Shown here: piece after piece, positions 11,026-23,840 of the stretch
Position numbering within the stretch: position 1 is the first letter of the stretch
How the letters are laid out: every line of letters begins with the position of its first letter
NCBI RefSeq assembly: GCF_003265705.1
Contig: NW_020312788.1
Coordinates: forward strand, 2,486,405-2,550,404
Origin: Callorhinus ursinus
Taxonomy: Eukaryota; Chordata; Mammalia; Carnivora; Otariidae
Reading direction: 5' to 3'
DNA length: 64,000 bases
Program-made: the position numbers and the translations under genes
The notes under the pieces: model-generated
The model's database searches: none
The model's input: only the letters and a program-made list of their open reading frames with translations
Told to the model about the DNA's origin: nothing

Positions 11026-11254
11026 GTGTTGTTGTCACATGGTCATATAAACACATGTCCTTTGAGGAAGACACAAAAATAATGAAAAATAATGTGTATT
11101 TTCATTGCTATTAACATTTCATGTACAGCCCACTTTGGGTCTTTTTTTTCTATTTAATACAGATATAAATATACAAAGATTTATTTTGAATCAATAAATT
11201 AAACACACATACATACATGTTAAATGTGGGCATGACATACCAAAGTCTATTTTA

Positions 11255-11457
11255 TTTTATTTTTTAAGATTTTCTTTATTTATTTGACAAAGAGAGAGAG
11301 AGGGAGAGCACAAGTAGGCAGAGAGGCAAGCAGAGGGTGAGGGAGAAGCAGGCTTCCCGCTGAGCAGGGAGCCCAATGTGGGGCTTGATCCCAGGACCCT
11401 GGGATCGTGACCTGAGCCGAAGGCAGACGCTTATCGACTGAGCCACCCAGGCGCCCC
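11255..11457 (-). mobile_element. CAN-SINE (SINEC)
   Basis: Minus-strand copy from ttttttaagattttctttat to ctgagccacccaggcgcccc, containing the reverse-complement B box (ggcttgatcccagg). The probable target-site duplication is tctatttta at 11246-11254 and 11458-11466. Confidence 0.9.
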
Positions 11458-11466
11458 TCTATTTTA

Positions 11467-12549
11467 AAGTATAGTATAAATGATAGTTTTTACCCTTTTT
11501 CTGATAAAGCTGGTTATTACTTCAACAATTAGTTGAAAGTCCCAGGGGGCAGGTCTGGGGGAAAGGTATATCCTATGCATATGTTTATGCACCTACCAGC
11601 ATCTACCCAAGCTGACAGTTTAACATTCATTTACTGAATGCTAATGAAAAGGAATACAGAATTAAATGCAAGGCCTATGACAAACCTCGTTGCATTTTTC
11701 TAAATTGATTAGTCCTAAGCCTACAGGGCACGTGTATGCTTGCCTCTAAAGATGCAGTGGGAATCTCTCCCAATGAGGCCACTCCTTCCAGTCGCAGGAA
11801 GGAGAACAAAGGTCTGATTCCCAGTGACCTAGAAAAATCCATTATTTAGAGCTTTCCTTCCTCTGTGGGTTTCTTGGCTTCTCTGGCTTTTTCCTCACAC
11901 GCAGGCTGTTCCCCGCGTACATCAGATGCACAGCTCCTAGACTTGTTTCTATTACATGCTGAAACTTGACTGACCTGCAGAAATACTGGATGAGTCTTTG
12001 TCTCTCAGTGGACCCCGCCCACTTGAGACAGGAACAAAAGGCCTGGATCTCAGGAATTTGATGGAGCTACCAGGGCCAGAGCTCAGCCTGCAAGCCTATT
12101 TGCCAAACAATTTAATGAGAAGTTCCCTCACATGGCGACACATGTTCACATACACCTCTCATTTTGACAACACGAGATATGAATATCACCTTCTATATGC
12201 ATACCACATTTTTCTGGGATCTCATGGCATGTGCCTCCCCAACCCCATGAGACAAGTAGAACAAATACAAATGCTATCTTTCTCAACTACAGATTAGAAA
12301 ACTTAAGTCCGTGGGAAGGTGATTTTCCTAATTTTTGATAGTTCAACACTGGGGTATGCATCTGAATTAGCTGCTCATAATTTAATTTATTAGGTATAAC
12401 TTCTTTTATTTGAATTGATACCACGAAGCTATCTTCTCTTAAAATCAAGTTCTTTTATCAATTTTTCCCTTTTCCATATTTCTGGGATATCTTTTCAGTT
12501 TTAACCTTTTAGTTTCCATGCCCCCTATCAGGAGGATGGATCAATCATC
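11467..12549. other. Unique non-coding DNA
   Basis: About 1.1 kb with no recognised gene or repeat. A 99-codon open frame at 11998-12297 shows no domain. Confidence 0.45.
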
Positions 12550-12560
12550 AAAAATCAAGG

Positions 12561-12782
12561 AGGCTTTGTCCAAGTCTTTTGGACCCTAATGTAAACTACA
12601 GGCTTTGTGTGATTATGTGTCTCTGTAGGTTGATCAACTGTAGTACATGGACTGCTCTGGTGAGAGATTTGGTAATGGGACAGGCTATGCATGTGTGGGG
12701 AGCAGGAAATCTCTGTATCTGTTTCTCAACCTTATTGTGAACAAAAAACTGCTCTAAAAATAACTGAAATCTTAAAAAAAAA
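12561..12782 (+). mobile_element. Very short L1 3' end
   Basis: About 220 bp of L1 3' UTR: taatgtaaactacaggcttt, gtaggttgatcaactgtag, gggacaggctatgcatgtgt and ctgctctaaaaataactgaa, then poly(A). The target-site duplication aaaaatcaagg is at 12550-12560 and about 12782-12792. Confidence 0.8.
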
Positions 12783-12974
12783 AAAATCAAGGCAAGTAGG
12801 CTACCTCAGATCACTCATGCTTCTCATGTCACTGTAAGCCTAAAGTAACAGTAGAGTTTGAAGCAAAAGACCAGAGAAAAGAACACCAGGTTAACTAGGC
12901 AAGTGTTAAATGATTAAATGTAAATATAAATATACGTACACACAGATAGACTTTTTTTTTTCAAGAATCAAGAG

Positions 12975-13174
12975 GGGGCGCCTGAGTGGCTCAGTTGGTT
13001 AAGCGACTGCCTTCGGCTCGGGTCATGATCCTGGAGTCCCGGGATCGAGTCCCGCATCAGGCTTCCTGCTCAGCGGGGAGTCTGCTTCTCCCTCTGACCC
13101 TCTTCCCTCTCGTGCTTTCCATCTCTCATTCTCTCTCTCTCTCAAATAAATAAATAAAATCTTAAAAAAAAAAA
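12975..13174 (+). mobile_element. CAN-SINE (SINEC) with intact Pol III promoter boxes
   Basis: Plus-strand copy. It has a tRNA-like A box (tggctcagttgg, 12987-12998) and B box (ggatcgagtccc, 13042-13053), a CT-rich stretch, and the AATAAA-rich tail aataaataaataaaatctt. The flanking aatcaaga repeat is the likely target-site duplication. Confidence 0.92.
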
Positions 13175-13180
13175 ATCAAG

Positions 13181-14647
13181 AAGTACCTGTAGCTGAATGA
13201 ATAGCACTTTGTCTGAATTCATAACTATTTTGATTAAACAAAAGAACATGAATCACACAAAGTATTAAAGAAATGTTGTTGACTTATCAAAGATGTGAAA
13301 GGTATGTGGGTTTTTTACCCGAAGACAGTATCTTAGAGACAAAATTTCATCTTTTCACTGATTCTATCCAAACTCCTAAATGGCTTTCAAAAAGCCCACC
13401 TGAGACAATTGACAGTCAAGTAATACATTCTAAGAGACATACTGGCCTCCACAAAGGTTAAGTACCAAATATACAGAGCCTCAGATTGTGTTTTAAAATG
13501 CCAGAAACCTAGAGTTCTGAGCTACACTGAAACTAATTTCACTGAAACCACTCTGAAAACACCTTCACTTAATGACACTTAAACCTTATACCTTTGGCTT
13601 ATACTGAGGATTTATTGGAGGAAATTAACATGACAAAAGTGCTTCCATGTCTGTAAGGAATTCATATTAGTTAGGTTACCACTAGTTTACCCTAAGTTGA
13701 ATGTATAAGTTCCATGATATTTTTCCTTTAAAATTTAACTCAAGGGGAAAAAATACTTCCATTCTGTGAATGTTTCCTCTCACCAAATGAGAATTATTAC
13801 ATTATCGTGTTATTATCCTTTTACCTTGGTTTTGGGAAGCTCAGATTGAATTCTAAGGTTTAGTCACAGCAACTGTTGATTGTCTCTTAACATCTTTGCT
13901 TATTTTTCCTTTTATGTGCAATTTTTGATGTTAATATCTATAATAATAATGTTATTATATAAACATTGCAAATTCTTTTTAGAAACCTTCTATTGTATGA
14001 TTTAAATGAATTAATATAAAATCAAATCTATTCAAAATAAGCTACAGTTTTAATACACATTGTAAAATAACTCAAAATGCAAAGAAATATTTCATGCTTT
14101 ATGGGTAAAAATACTGATAAATAAATTGTCTGGGATGAAAAGAATGAAGCCAGAAGTTTCTCAGCCTGAGGGCATTGCTGGTCAGTGGTGAGCAGTCTGG
14201 GGTGCTCCCCAGAATGCAAGACCATACCCCCCTTTCCTCCTTTCCTGGGTCAGTAGATATGTGACTATAAATTTGCAAAGCAGAATGGTGATCCCTCTCT
14301 AGAGACCCCCTCCACCCCGCATCTGCATTAACTCTGAAAGCTCTTGTGATGTGCAAATGTAATTTAGACTTGACCCCCTATGTCATTATATAAAGAAAGC
14401 AGCCTTTTATATTGATCAGGCTTTAAAAAAGATGCTGGTCTTTAAGACCTGGTCAAGCTTGTGTCTTCAGCACATTCAGCAATCAATTTAGAAGGTAATT
14501 TGCAGATCTGCCAAGCATACATAAATAGAAGGATTTCCTTGGAGATAGGCCCTGAGGTCACCGGGTCTCTATGAGGGTTTAATCACAGAAACAAAGAGAA
14601 GAGCAATGTGAGCAGCATTTCCATGGCTTCTACAACCTTCCAGCCAG
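13181..14647. other. Unique non-coding DNA
   Basis: AT-rich sequence without recognised genes or repeats. Open frames are 85 codons or shorter and unremarkable. Confidence 0.45.
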
Positions 14648-14822
14648 TGGTTCTCCACTTTTTCTGCCTCTGCTCAGCTGAGGGACTCCACACATACCCC
14701 ACGGCGGTAACTGTGGCTGTAATTCTCAAGAGCGGGGACGTAAACCTTAAAAAAGCCATCTATCCCATGGATTTGGATGTGGACTCTTCCCTACACCCAG
14801 TGAGAATCACTACAAAGAGGAA
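14648..14822. mobile_element. Possible old DNA-transposon fragment (hAT-like ends)
   Basis: The left end cagtggttctcc and the right end gtgagaatcactac are near-complementary and resemble the terminal inverted repeats of hAT-Charlie MER-type elements. The interior does not match a family I can name, so this stays tentative. Confidence 0.3.
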
Positions 14823-15048
14823 TGGACTGATTAATTCCATGTTAGGAAAAGAAATCAAGAATAAGGAAACCAGATGAAGGAAAGAGAGGAGGAAAAAAAA
14901 TGAGGTGGAAACACCTAGATGGAGGGGAAAATGGTAAAAATGTCAACACAGGGGGAGAGGGATGTGCAGGTCAGTGTAGAATTTGGGAATGCGACCAGTG
15001 AGACTGGCTACTAAGAAGATCAAAATTAGTTAAAAGATTATGGAGAGA

Positions 15049-15231
15049 GGGCGCCTGGGTGGCTCAGATGGTTAAGCATCTGCCTTCGGCTCAGGTCATG
15101 ATCCCAGGGTCCTGGGATCGAGTCCCGCATCGGGCTCCCTGCTCCTTGGGAGCCTGCTTCTCTCTCTGCTTCTCTCTCTCCCTCTGTCTCTCATGAATAA
15201 ATAAATAAAATCTTTAAAAAAAAAAAAAAAG
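15049..15231 (+). mobile_element. CAN-SINE (SINEC)
   Basis: Plus-strand copy starting agggcgcctgggtggctcag, with B box gggatcgagtcccgc and an aataaataaataaaatcttt tail. The target-site duplication gattatggagag is at 15036-15047 and 15232-15243. Its clean ends suggest a younger insertion. Confidence 0.94.
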
Positions 15232-15244
15232 GATTATGGAGAGA

Positions 15245-16182
15245 AACAATTTATAACATACAGCAATGGATTTGTATCTTAATATATAAAGAGCCCATAA
15301 AAATTGATTAAAATATTTAAATACTTAATGGGAAAAACAGGGAGAAGATATAAAAAGGTAACATACTAAACAAAACTATATGTGACCAAAAACATATATA
15401 AAAATTACAGGTTAGAACTAGACAGAATTTTTTTACCTGAGTCAGAAAAATATTTAAAGGGGTCAGCAGTATATAAGGAAATCAACATTCTACAAAGTGG
15501 AATAACTTTCCTAAAAAAAGTCATTTGGTCTTTAAAATCAGCATATTCTTTGACCCAAATTTTATTGAAAAAACTAATTAGAGCTATATGTAAGGCATTT
15601 GCACATGGATTTCCAGTACAATTCTTTTCCTAGAAATGAGACATTGAAGTAAATCTGATTGTTCACTAATATGAAGTTGGTATGTTCTTAGTTGGGATTT
15701 TGTGGGAACAGACCGAGACAAGGATGTGGGTGGAGGCTGTTGAGAGGTGATCCCAGAAAACAGAAGTGGAAAAATAGAGAAGGTGAAATAGATGAAGGAG
15801 AACATCCAATATGGTTTTCAGGAACAAGCTGGTTACTTACTGCTGCAGGCAACTGTGTTAAATGATGGGGACCTCAGCAGAATGTATGTAGCATGGATCT
15901 CAAAATTGTCCCAACACAGGGCTGGGGGCTGGGGCATTTATCCACCAACTCTCATCCCCCATCGCTTGAGCCTTCCTTATTAACTCCCCCATATTTTCTA
16001 GGTTGTCCCCGCCTGTGTCTAAAAGACCTTTGCAGCTTTGGAGAAAGCAGAGCCATAAAGCACAGCTTGCATCCGATGTGGAACACTGTCAAAGGGGGCA
16101 TGGGACTGCATACCACAGCTGTGCTACCATCAGGTGGGCTAAGGGAACGTAACAGGCAATATTCACATTTGAAGTTAAAATT
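15245..16182. other. Unique non-coding DNA
   Basis: No gene or repeat is recognised. The 164-codon frame starting at 15893 runs into the following SINE and is not a gene. Confidence 0.45.
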
Positions 16183-16193
16183 AGATTATAGCA

Positions 16194-16383
16194 GGGGTGC
16201 CTGGGTGGCTCAGTCATTAAGTGTCTGCCTTCAGCTCAGGTCATGGTCCCAGGGTCCTGGGATCGAGTCCCACACCGGGCTTCCTGCTTGGCAGGAAGCC
16301 TGCTTCTCCCTCTCCAACTCCCCCTGCTTGTGTTCCCTCTCTCGCTATGTCTCTGTCAAAGAAATAAAATCTTCAAAAAAAAA
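16194..16383 (+). mobile_element. CAN-SINE (SINEC)
   Basis: Plus-strand copy starting ggggtgcctgggtggctcag with tail gaaataaaatcttcaaaaaa. The target-site duplication tagattatagcag (from 16182) is matched by tagattataagcag just after the tail, with one inserted base. Confidence 0.92.
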
Positions 16384-16446
16384 ATAGATTATAAGCAGAA
16401 TATACAGTGTACCTTATGTTTAAAGTAGATACATATATAGACATAG

Positions 16447-16492
16447 ACACACACACAGACACACACACACACACAGACACACACACACACAC
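16447..16492 (+). repeat. (CA)n microsatellite, interrupted
   Basis: Three CA runs interrupted by two 'gaca' units, preceded by an imperfect atagacatagac stretch. Confidence 0.9.
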
Positions 16493-18842
16493 GTATGCAA
16501 CATATCTAGCAGGATATTTACCAAAATTACTCATTGATTATCTCCGAGTAATGATTTTTCTTTTTTTAAGATTTTATTTACTTTCTCCCAACAAACAAGA
16601 GCCCAGGGCCAGATGGCTTCCCAGGGGAATTCTACCAAACATTTAAAGAATTAATGCCTATTCTTCTGAAACTGTTCCAAAGAACAGAAATGGAAGGAAA
16701 ACTTCCAAACTCATTTTATGAGGACAGCCTTACCTTGATCTCAAAACCAGACAAAGACCCCATCAAAAAGGAGAACTACAGACCAATATCCCTGATGAAC
16801 ATGAATGCAAAAATTCCCACCAAAATACTAGCCAATAGGATCCAACAGTACATTAAAAGGATTATTCACCACGACCAAGTGGGATTTATTCCCAGGCTGC
16901 AAGGTTGGTTCAACATTTGCAAATCAATCAGTGTGATACAATACATTGGAACCATATGATCCTCTCAATAGATGCAGAAAAAGCATTTGACTAAGTACAG
17001 TATCCTTTCTTGATTAAAACTCTTCACAGTGTAGGGGTAGAGGGTACATACCTCAATATCATAAAAGCCATGTATGAAAAACCCACAGCAAATACCATTC
17101 TCAATGGGGAAAAACTGAGAGCTTTCCCCCTAAGGTCAGGAACACGGCAGGGATGTCCACTATCACCACTGTTACTCAACATAGTACTAGAAGTCCTAGC
17201 CTCAGCAATCAGACAACAAAAAGAAATAAAAGGCATCTGAATCAGCAAAGAATAAGTCAAACTCTCACTCTTTGCAGATGATATGATACTTTATGTGGAA
17301 AACCAAAAGACTCCACCCCAAAACTGCTAGAACTCATACAGGAATTCAGTAAAGTGGCAGGATATAAAATCAATGCACAGAAATCATTTGCATTTCTATA
17401 CACTAACAATGAGACAGAAGAGAAATTAAGGAGTCGATCCCATTTACAATTGCACCCAAAACCATAAGATACCTAGGAATAAATCTAACCAAAGAGGCAA
17501 AGAATCTGTAATCAGAAAACTATAGAACCCTCGTGAAAGAAATTGAGGAAGACATAAAGAAATGGAAAAATGTTTCATGCTCATAGATTGGAAGAATACT
17601 GTGAAAATGTCTATGCTACCTAGAGCAATCTACACATTTAATGCAACCCCTATCAAAATACCATCAACTTTTTTCACAGAGCTGGAACAAATAATCCTAA
17701 AATTTGTATGGAACCAGAAAAGACCCCAAATAACCAGAGGAATGCTGAAAAAGAAAAGCAAAGTTGGTGGCATCACAATTCCGGACTTCAAGCTCTATTA
17801 CAAAGCTGTCATCATCAAGACAGTATGGTACTGGCACAAAAACAGACACATAGATGAACGGAACAGAATAGAGAACCCAGAAATGGACCCTCAACTCTAT
17901 GGTCAACTAATCTTCGACAAGGCAGGAAAGAATATCCAATGGAAAAAAGACAGTCTCTTCAACAAATGGTGTTGGGAAAATTGGACAACCAGATGCAGAA
18001 GAATGAAACTGAACCATTTCCTTACACCACACACAAAAATAGACTCAAAATGGATCAAAGACCTAAATGTGAGACAGGAATCCATCAAAATCCTTGAGGA
18101 GAACACAGTCAGCAACCAGCAACCTCTTCGACCTCAGCCACAGCAACTTCTTCCTAGAAACATTGCCAAAAGCAAGAAAAGCAAGGGCAAAAATGAACTA
18201 TTGGGACTTCATCAAGATAAAAAGCTTTTGCACAGCAAAGGAAACAGTCAACAAAACCAAAAGATAACCAAAAGTATGGGAGAATATATCTGCAAATGTC
18301 TTAACAGATAAAGGGCTAGTATCCAAAATCTATAAAGAACTTATCAAACTCAACACCCAAAGAACAAATAATCCAATCAAGAAATGGGCAGAAGACAAGA
18401 ACAGACATTTCTGCAAAGAAGACGTCCAAATGGCCAACAGACACATGAGAAAGTGCTCAACATCCCTCGGTATCAGGGAAATACAAATCAAACCCACAAT
18501 GAGATACTACCTCACACCAGTCAGAATGGTTAAAATTAACATATCAGGAAACGACAGATGTTGGCAAGGATGTGGAGAAAGGGGAACCCTCTAACACTGT
18601 TGGTGGGAATGCAAGCTGGTGCAGCCACTCTGGAAAACAATATGGAGGTTCCTCAAAAAGTTGAAAATAGAGCTACCCTATGACCCAGCAATTGCACTAC
18701 TGGGTATTTACCCCAAAGATACAAATGTAGTGATCCAAAGAGGTACGTGCGCCCCAGTGTTTATAGCAGCAATGTCCACAATAGCCAAACTATGGAAAGA
18801 GCCTAGATGTCCATCGACAGATGAATGGATAAAGAAGATGTC

Positions 18843-18869
18843 GTGTGTGTGTGTATACACACACACACA
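18843..18869 (+). repeat. (GT)n/(AC)n microsatellite inside the L1 3' region
   Basis: A gtgtgtgtgtgt run turns directly into tatacacacacacac, making a near-palindromic dinucleotide tract. It sits just before the conserved gaatattatgcagcc segment, a site where carnivore L1 copies often vary. Confidence 0.85.
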
Positions 18870-18904
18870 GGAATATTATGCAGCCATCAAAAAAATGAAA
18901 TCTT

Positions 18905-19100
18905 GGGGCACCTGGGTGGCTCAGTCGTTAAGCATCTTCCTTCGGCTTGGGTCAGGATCCCAGGGTCCTGGGATCAAGCCCCACATCGGGTTCCCTGCTC
19001 TGCGGGAAGCCTGCTTCTCCCTCTCTCACTCCCCCTGCTTGTGTTCCCTCTCTTGCTGTCTCTCTCTCTCTGTCAAATAAATAAATAAAATATTAAAAAA
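18905..19100 (+). mobile_element. CAN-SINE (SINEC) inserted in the L1
   Basis: Plus-strand copy beginning ggggcacctgggtggctcag. The target-site duplication aaatgaaatctt ends at 18904 and recurs at 19101-19112. It is the youngest of the three layers at this locus. Confidence 0.94.
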
Positions 19101-19676
19101 AAATGAAATCTTGCCATTTGCAACGACGTGAATGGAACCAGAGAGTATTATGCTAAGTGAAATAAGTCAATCTGAGAACAACAATTACCATATATGGTCT
19201 CATTGATATGTGGAATTTGTGAAACAAGGCAGAGGATAATAGGGGAAGAGAGGAAAAAATGAAACAAGATGAAACCAGAGAGGGAGACAAACCATAAGAG
19301 ACTCTTAATCTCAGGAAACAGAGGGTTGCTGGAGTGGAGGGGGGTGGGAGGGATGGGGTGGCTGGATGATGGACACTGGGGAGGGTATGTGCTATGGTGA
19401 GCACTGCAAATTGTGTAAGACAGATGAATCACAAACCCGTACCCTGAAACAAATAATATATTATCTGTTAATATAAATAAATACATACATACATAAATAA
19501 GATTTTATTTACTTATTTGTCAGAGAGAGAAAGCACACAAGCAGGGGGAGTGACAGGCAGAGGGAGAAGCAGGCTCCCCAGTGAGCAAGGAGCCCAATGC
19601 TGGATTCCATCCCAGGACCCTGGGATCATGACCTGAGCCGAAGGCAGACATTTAACTGAGTCACCCAGGCGTCCCT

Positions 19677-19726
19677 TATTTTTCTTTTCTTTTCTCTTCT
19701 TTTCTTTTTTTTCTTTCTTTCTTTCT
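19677..19726 (+). repeat. Pyrimidine-rich (TTTTC)/(CTTT)n tract
   Basis: A run of about 50 T/C bases made of irregular ttttc and cttt units, directly after the SINE head. Confidence 0.8.
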
Positions 19727-19888
19727 GAGTGATGATTATCTCAGATGACTTACCTTTGTTTTTAATATTTGTGTATCAGTACTAAATTATACAAGTAATT
19801 GTAGCTATATTTTTTTCTGCAATGAACAGGTCTTATTTGAATAATGAAAAGTAGCCAAGTCCATGTACTTTTAACATGTTTCATTAAA

Positions 19889-19910
19889 ACACACACACAC
19901 ACACACACAC
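19889..19910 (+). repeat. (AC)11 microsatellite
   Basis: Uninterrupted AC dinucleotides between cattaaa and ctatactt. Confidence 0.95.
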
Positions 19911-20324
19911 CTATACTTCTGCTCTGTATTTATAAACAACATTAGGAGCACAGTAATATATTACCATCCTCAAATTATTCAGTAATTCAAATTGACTTTA
20001 AACTAAAACCTAGTATGTGAAATAGCTGCCTTTAGAGTATTTACATGTTGACGGTGATATTTCAAATATAAACAAATTATTAAAAATTTAATTATAAATT
20101 CTCAGTTGAGAGAATGTAGAAAGAAAATAATGATTTGAGCAAATAACATAGAATCAACCTTTCATTCATTACAATGATGCTCAATCACTTTGCTACTTAC
20201 CCACCTACTCCCACACTGAAGATTCCCATCAACCTCTTCCTTACCAATTTCTAAACCAGTTTGCCTCTGGCCTAGTCTATTTGTGCTAATATTATTGCAC
20301 CCTCCTCACTCACTTACTCTTGTT

Positions 20325-20560
20325 AAGTATTTAGTGAGTGGCTACCATGAACCAGGCATTCTGCTAGGCATGAATATACAACAGACAAGTTCTCCATTCC
20401 CTGGAAACTTACCATCTCCTGGATAAACAAAACAATTACAGCAGGCTACAGCAGGGGTAAACACAGGATGCAGAGGAACAGTACATAAAAAGACACCCAG
20501 CCCAGTCTTGGAGGGTAGGTGGGAGAGGACAGCTCCACTAGGAGGTACCATAGTGGTTGA
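20325..20560 (+). repeat. Ancient interspersed repeat, 'accaggcattctgctaggc' type
   Basis: The sequence aaccaggcattctgctaggc, then atatacaacagacaag, is the same kind of decayed element as at 29705, 34905 and 39155 (catgtgccaggcact-like start, then a g(a/g)taaaca-type run). The family is not named with confidence. Confidence 0.4.
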
Positions 20561-22170
20561 AACCAGAAGGCATCTTGTGTGGCATGCCAGCTCTACTCCT
20601 CTTCCCTCCTGCCTCTTGATCAACCTTTCAGGCCCCTAGTTTGCTGGTCTTCTGCCTCCAGAAGTCATTTCATATACACTTTGGTGGGTCTTCCTTTCCA
20701 CTGAACTTCAGATTCTTTGAAAAGTATATAGTTCATACATTGATTCTCAATGTTTAAAAAAGTGTCTCTGATGTGTCCCTGTGGTTTTATGTTCTTTGGT
20801 ATTGATTTTCCTAACCCACTGTCACCTTCTAAGGAGAGTTATAAGCACAAAGAAGGCAGCAGGATCTAGGAGAGCACTTATAAATACGAGCAATGTGGAT
20901 CAGCAGAAAGAGGTAAGTGATAAAAAAAAAAAGTAAACTCATGATTATTGGGCCCCTTCTTGATATCCACAAAATGCTTAGATCCATCTGTCATTTCATT
21001 TATTGCTGTGTGAGATGCTAATCATAAACCTCACAAATGCTAGAAAGAGAACAGATCATTGTGGCCAATGACCGGAATTCAAGCTTCTTTCAACCATATC
21101 CTAGCTGAGTGTGAGTCATTAATGTCCCTGCATAATACTGTCAAATCGAAAAGCTGGCTTTCATGAGTAAGATACAGTTTTGCCAAATAGAAAAGAGAAC
21201 AAAAGTAGGGGCTGGAACCAGATGAGAGGAAGAAAGAGAACTCTATTGTTAAGATCCCCTAATGCACACATCTGGACACATGGAGAAAGTCATTTTTTAT
21301 CCTGTGAAAACATGAATTACTCCAAAAAAGTTGGGCTGCATACTGTTGTTCCAATTAGCGACTAATAGAAGGTTAGAGTTTTGTGGATTGCTCACAAGGA
21401 TTCATGCAGGCCACATACCCACATGCCGAACACCCTCTAGAGGCTACTAGCCCCCACCAGGAATGGAGAGCTGGTAATAAAAGTGTAATTACCACATAGA
21501 GAAAAGTCTTCTCATTCCTATCTTTAACATTTACTCAGGACAAAGAGAAACAATAATATGAAGGTGGAGAAAACATGAAAAAGCAAAACAATGAACTTAA
21601 TGAAATGTAAGTGAAAATTTGGCCGTTTATTTTTCTCACAAAGACTTTTATTCTGACTTGAGTATTTGTAGACACTTGCTTGAAAATGAACACAGTGAGT
21701 CTGTTACTTTAAGAAAATCAAATGACAGTATTTGTTGCCAATGATAAAATTCAAGCTTTCAAGCAAATATTAATATTTTGGTATTAGTATAGTCTACTAT
21801 ATTCCTAAGAGTTTCCCATTAGTTAAAAGTTTCTGAGATCAATGAAAACATTTAAAAAATATATTTTTGGAATTTATAATGACATGTCAACATTTGTAAG
21901 ATCTGTACACCTCTGTGAACCAATAATTTCCAAATGACCAGTGCATCAAGTTAAATAATCAAATGTGGGTAAAAAAGAAAGATAGATCAATAGACACTAA
22001 TGTAATCAAGTGCAAAAAGTTCACTGACGTTCTTGCTGAGTTTTGGTGTAGTATTAAAGAATAAGATCTACAATTTTTTGAAAAACACTGTTAGGATATT
22101 TCAGCCTTTTCCAACTACATAACCTTGTAAGGCTTTTCTTCTAATAACTTCAACCAAAGGGGGAAAAAAA
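20561..22170. other. Unique non-coding DNA
   Basis: 1.6 kb with no recognised gene or repeat apart from short A runs. Confidence 0.45.
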
Positions 22171-22564
22171 AACACAACATACAAGTTTTTATTTAAATTC
22201 CAGTTAGTTAACATATAACATAATATTAGTTTCAGGAGTAGAATTTAGTGATTCATCACTTACATACAACATCCCATGCTCATCACAAGTACCTTCCTTA
22301 ATACCCACCATCCATTTAACAACCATCTCCCCACCAACCTGCCCTCTAGAAACCCTCAGTTTGTTCTCTATACTTAAGAGTCTGTTTTACCGTTTCCTTC
22401 TTTTTCCCATGTTCATCTGTTTTGTTTCTTAAGTTCCACATATGAGTAAAATCATATGGTATTTGTCTTTCTCTGACTGACTTATTTCACTTAGCATTAT
22501 ACTCTCTAGCTCCATCTATGTTGTTGCAAATGGCAAGATTTCGTTCTTTTTTATGGCTGAGTAA

Positions 22565-22688
22565 TACTCCATTATATGTATATAATGTACACGTATATAT
22601 ATCCACATATATAATGTATATATATGTATATAATGTACATGTATATATATGTATATATATCCATATATACATACATACATACACATAC
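22565..22688 (+). repeat. (TA)/(TG)/(CATA)n microsatellite inside the L1
   Basis: About 120 bp of tatatgtatataatgtacatg-type repeats, ending in catacatacatacacata. It occupies the same L1 position where the other L1 here has its gt/ac microsatellite. Confidence 0.9.
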
Positions 22689-23840
22689 CACTTCTTCATC
22701 CATTCATCAGTTGATGGACATTCATCAGTCGATGGATAATTTGGCTATTGTTGATAATGCTGCTATAAACACTGGGGAGCATTTGTTTCTTCAAATCAGT
22801 ATTTTTGTATGCTTTGGGTAAATACTTAATAGTGCAATTCCTGGATCATAGGTAGTTCTATGTTTACCTTTTTGAGGAAACTCCATTCTGTAGAGTGGCT
22901 GCACCAATTTGCATTTCCACTAACAGTTTTAGAGGGTTCCCCTTTCTCTGCATCCTTGCCAACACCTGTTGTTCCCTGTGTTAATTTTAGCCATTCTGAC
23001 CGATGTAAGGTGGTATCTCATTGTAGTTTTGATTTGTATTTCCCTGATGATGAGTAATGTTAAACATCTTTTCATATGTCTGTTAGCATCTGGATGTCTT
23101 CTTTGGAAAAATGTTTACTCACATCTTTTGCCCATTTCTTAACTGGATTATTTGTTTTTTGGGTGTTGAGTTTGCTAAGATCTTTATAGATTCTGAATAC
23201 TAGCCATTATCAGATATGTCATGTGCAAGTATCTTCTCCCATTCCAAAGACTGCCTTTTGTTGATTGTTTTCTTTACTGTGCAGATGCTTTTTATCTTGA
23301 TGACGTCCCAACAGTTCATTTTTGCTTTTGTCTCCCTTGCCTCTGGAGACATATCTAGTAAGAAGCTGCTGCGGCCAAGGGCACAAAGGTTGTTGCCTGT
23401 ACTCTCTTCTAGGATTTTGATGGATTCCTATCTCACATTTAGGTCTTTCATCCATTTTGAATTTATTTTTGTGTATGGTGTAAGAAAGTGGTCCAGTTTT
23501 ATTCTTTTGCATATCGCTGTCTGGTTTTCCCAACACCATTTGTTGAAGAGACTGTCTTTTTTCTGTTGGATATTCTTTTCTGCTTTGTCAAAGATTAGCT
23601 GACCATTTAGTTGTGGGTCCATTTCTGGGTTTTCTATTTTGTTCCATTAATCTGTGTGTCTATTTCTGTGACAGTACCATACTGTCTTGATCACTCTGGC
23701 TTTGTAATATAGCTTGAAGTCTGGAATTGTGATGCCTCCAGCTTTTTCTTTTTCACTACTGCTTTGTCTATTCAGGGTCTTTTGTGGTTCCATACAAGTT
23801 TTAGGACTGTTTGCTCTAGCTCTGTGAAAAATGCTAGTGG

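Larger units (their letters stand above)
16584..19498 (+). mobile_element. 5'-truncated, inactivated L1 with ORF2 reverse-transcriptase region
   Basis: A 2.9-kb L1 (including a 0.2-kb SINE) covering the ORF2 reverse-transcriptase domain, the C-terminal region and the 3' UTR. Readable segments include the FADD catalytic box (tttgcagatgat, 17271-17282) and the long frame at 17562-18311 encoding the C-terminal part of ORF2. Frame changes and stops separate the ORF2 pieces at about 16959, 17240 and 18311, so it encodes no full protein. The target-site duplication aagattttatttactt is at 16568-16583 and 19499-19514. The tail is an ataaataaatacata-type A-rich run. Confidence 0.93.
16556..19676 (-). 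mobile_element. CAN-SINE split by an L1 insertion
   Basis: The left piece (about 16556-16583) is only the T-rich tail ttttttttaagattttattta. The body and head are at 19515-19676, from ttgtcagagagagaaagcac to gagtcacccaggcgtccc. A 2.9-kb L1 lies between them, duplicating aagattttatttactt. The outer duplication of the SINE itself is unclear; gagtaatgat (16545-16554) and gagtgatgat (about 19725) are weak candidates. Confidence 0.85.

Noticed and set aside
12975..13060. tRNA-like A and B boxes
   Set aside because: They belong to the tRNA-derived head of a CAN-SINE and not to a tRNA gene; the same holds for the other SINE heads in the window.
15893..16387. 164-codon open frame
   Set aside because: It runs from unique DNA into a CAN-SINE and its poly(A) tail; the last third is SINE translation.
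17562..18311. 249-codon open frame
   Set aside because: It is the C-terminal ORF2 part of a 5'-truncated, frameshifted L1, not a host gene.
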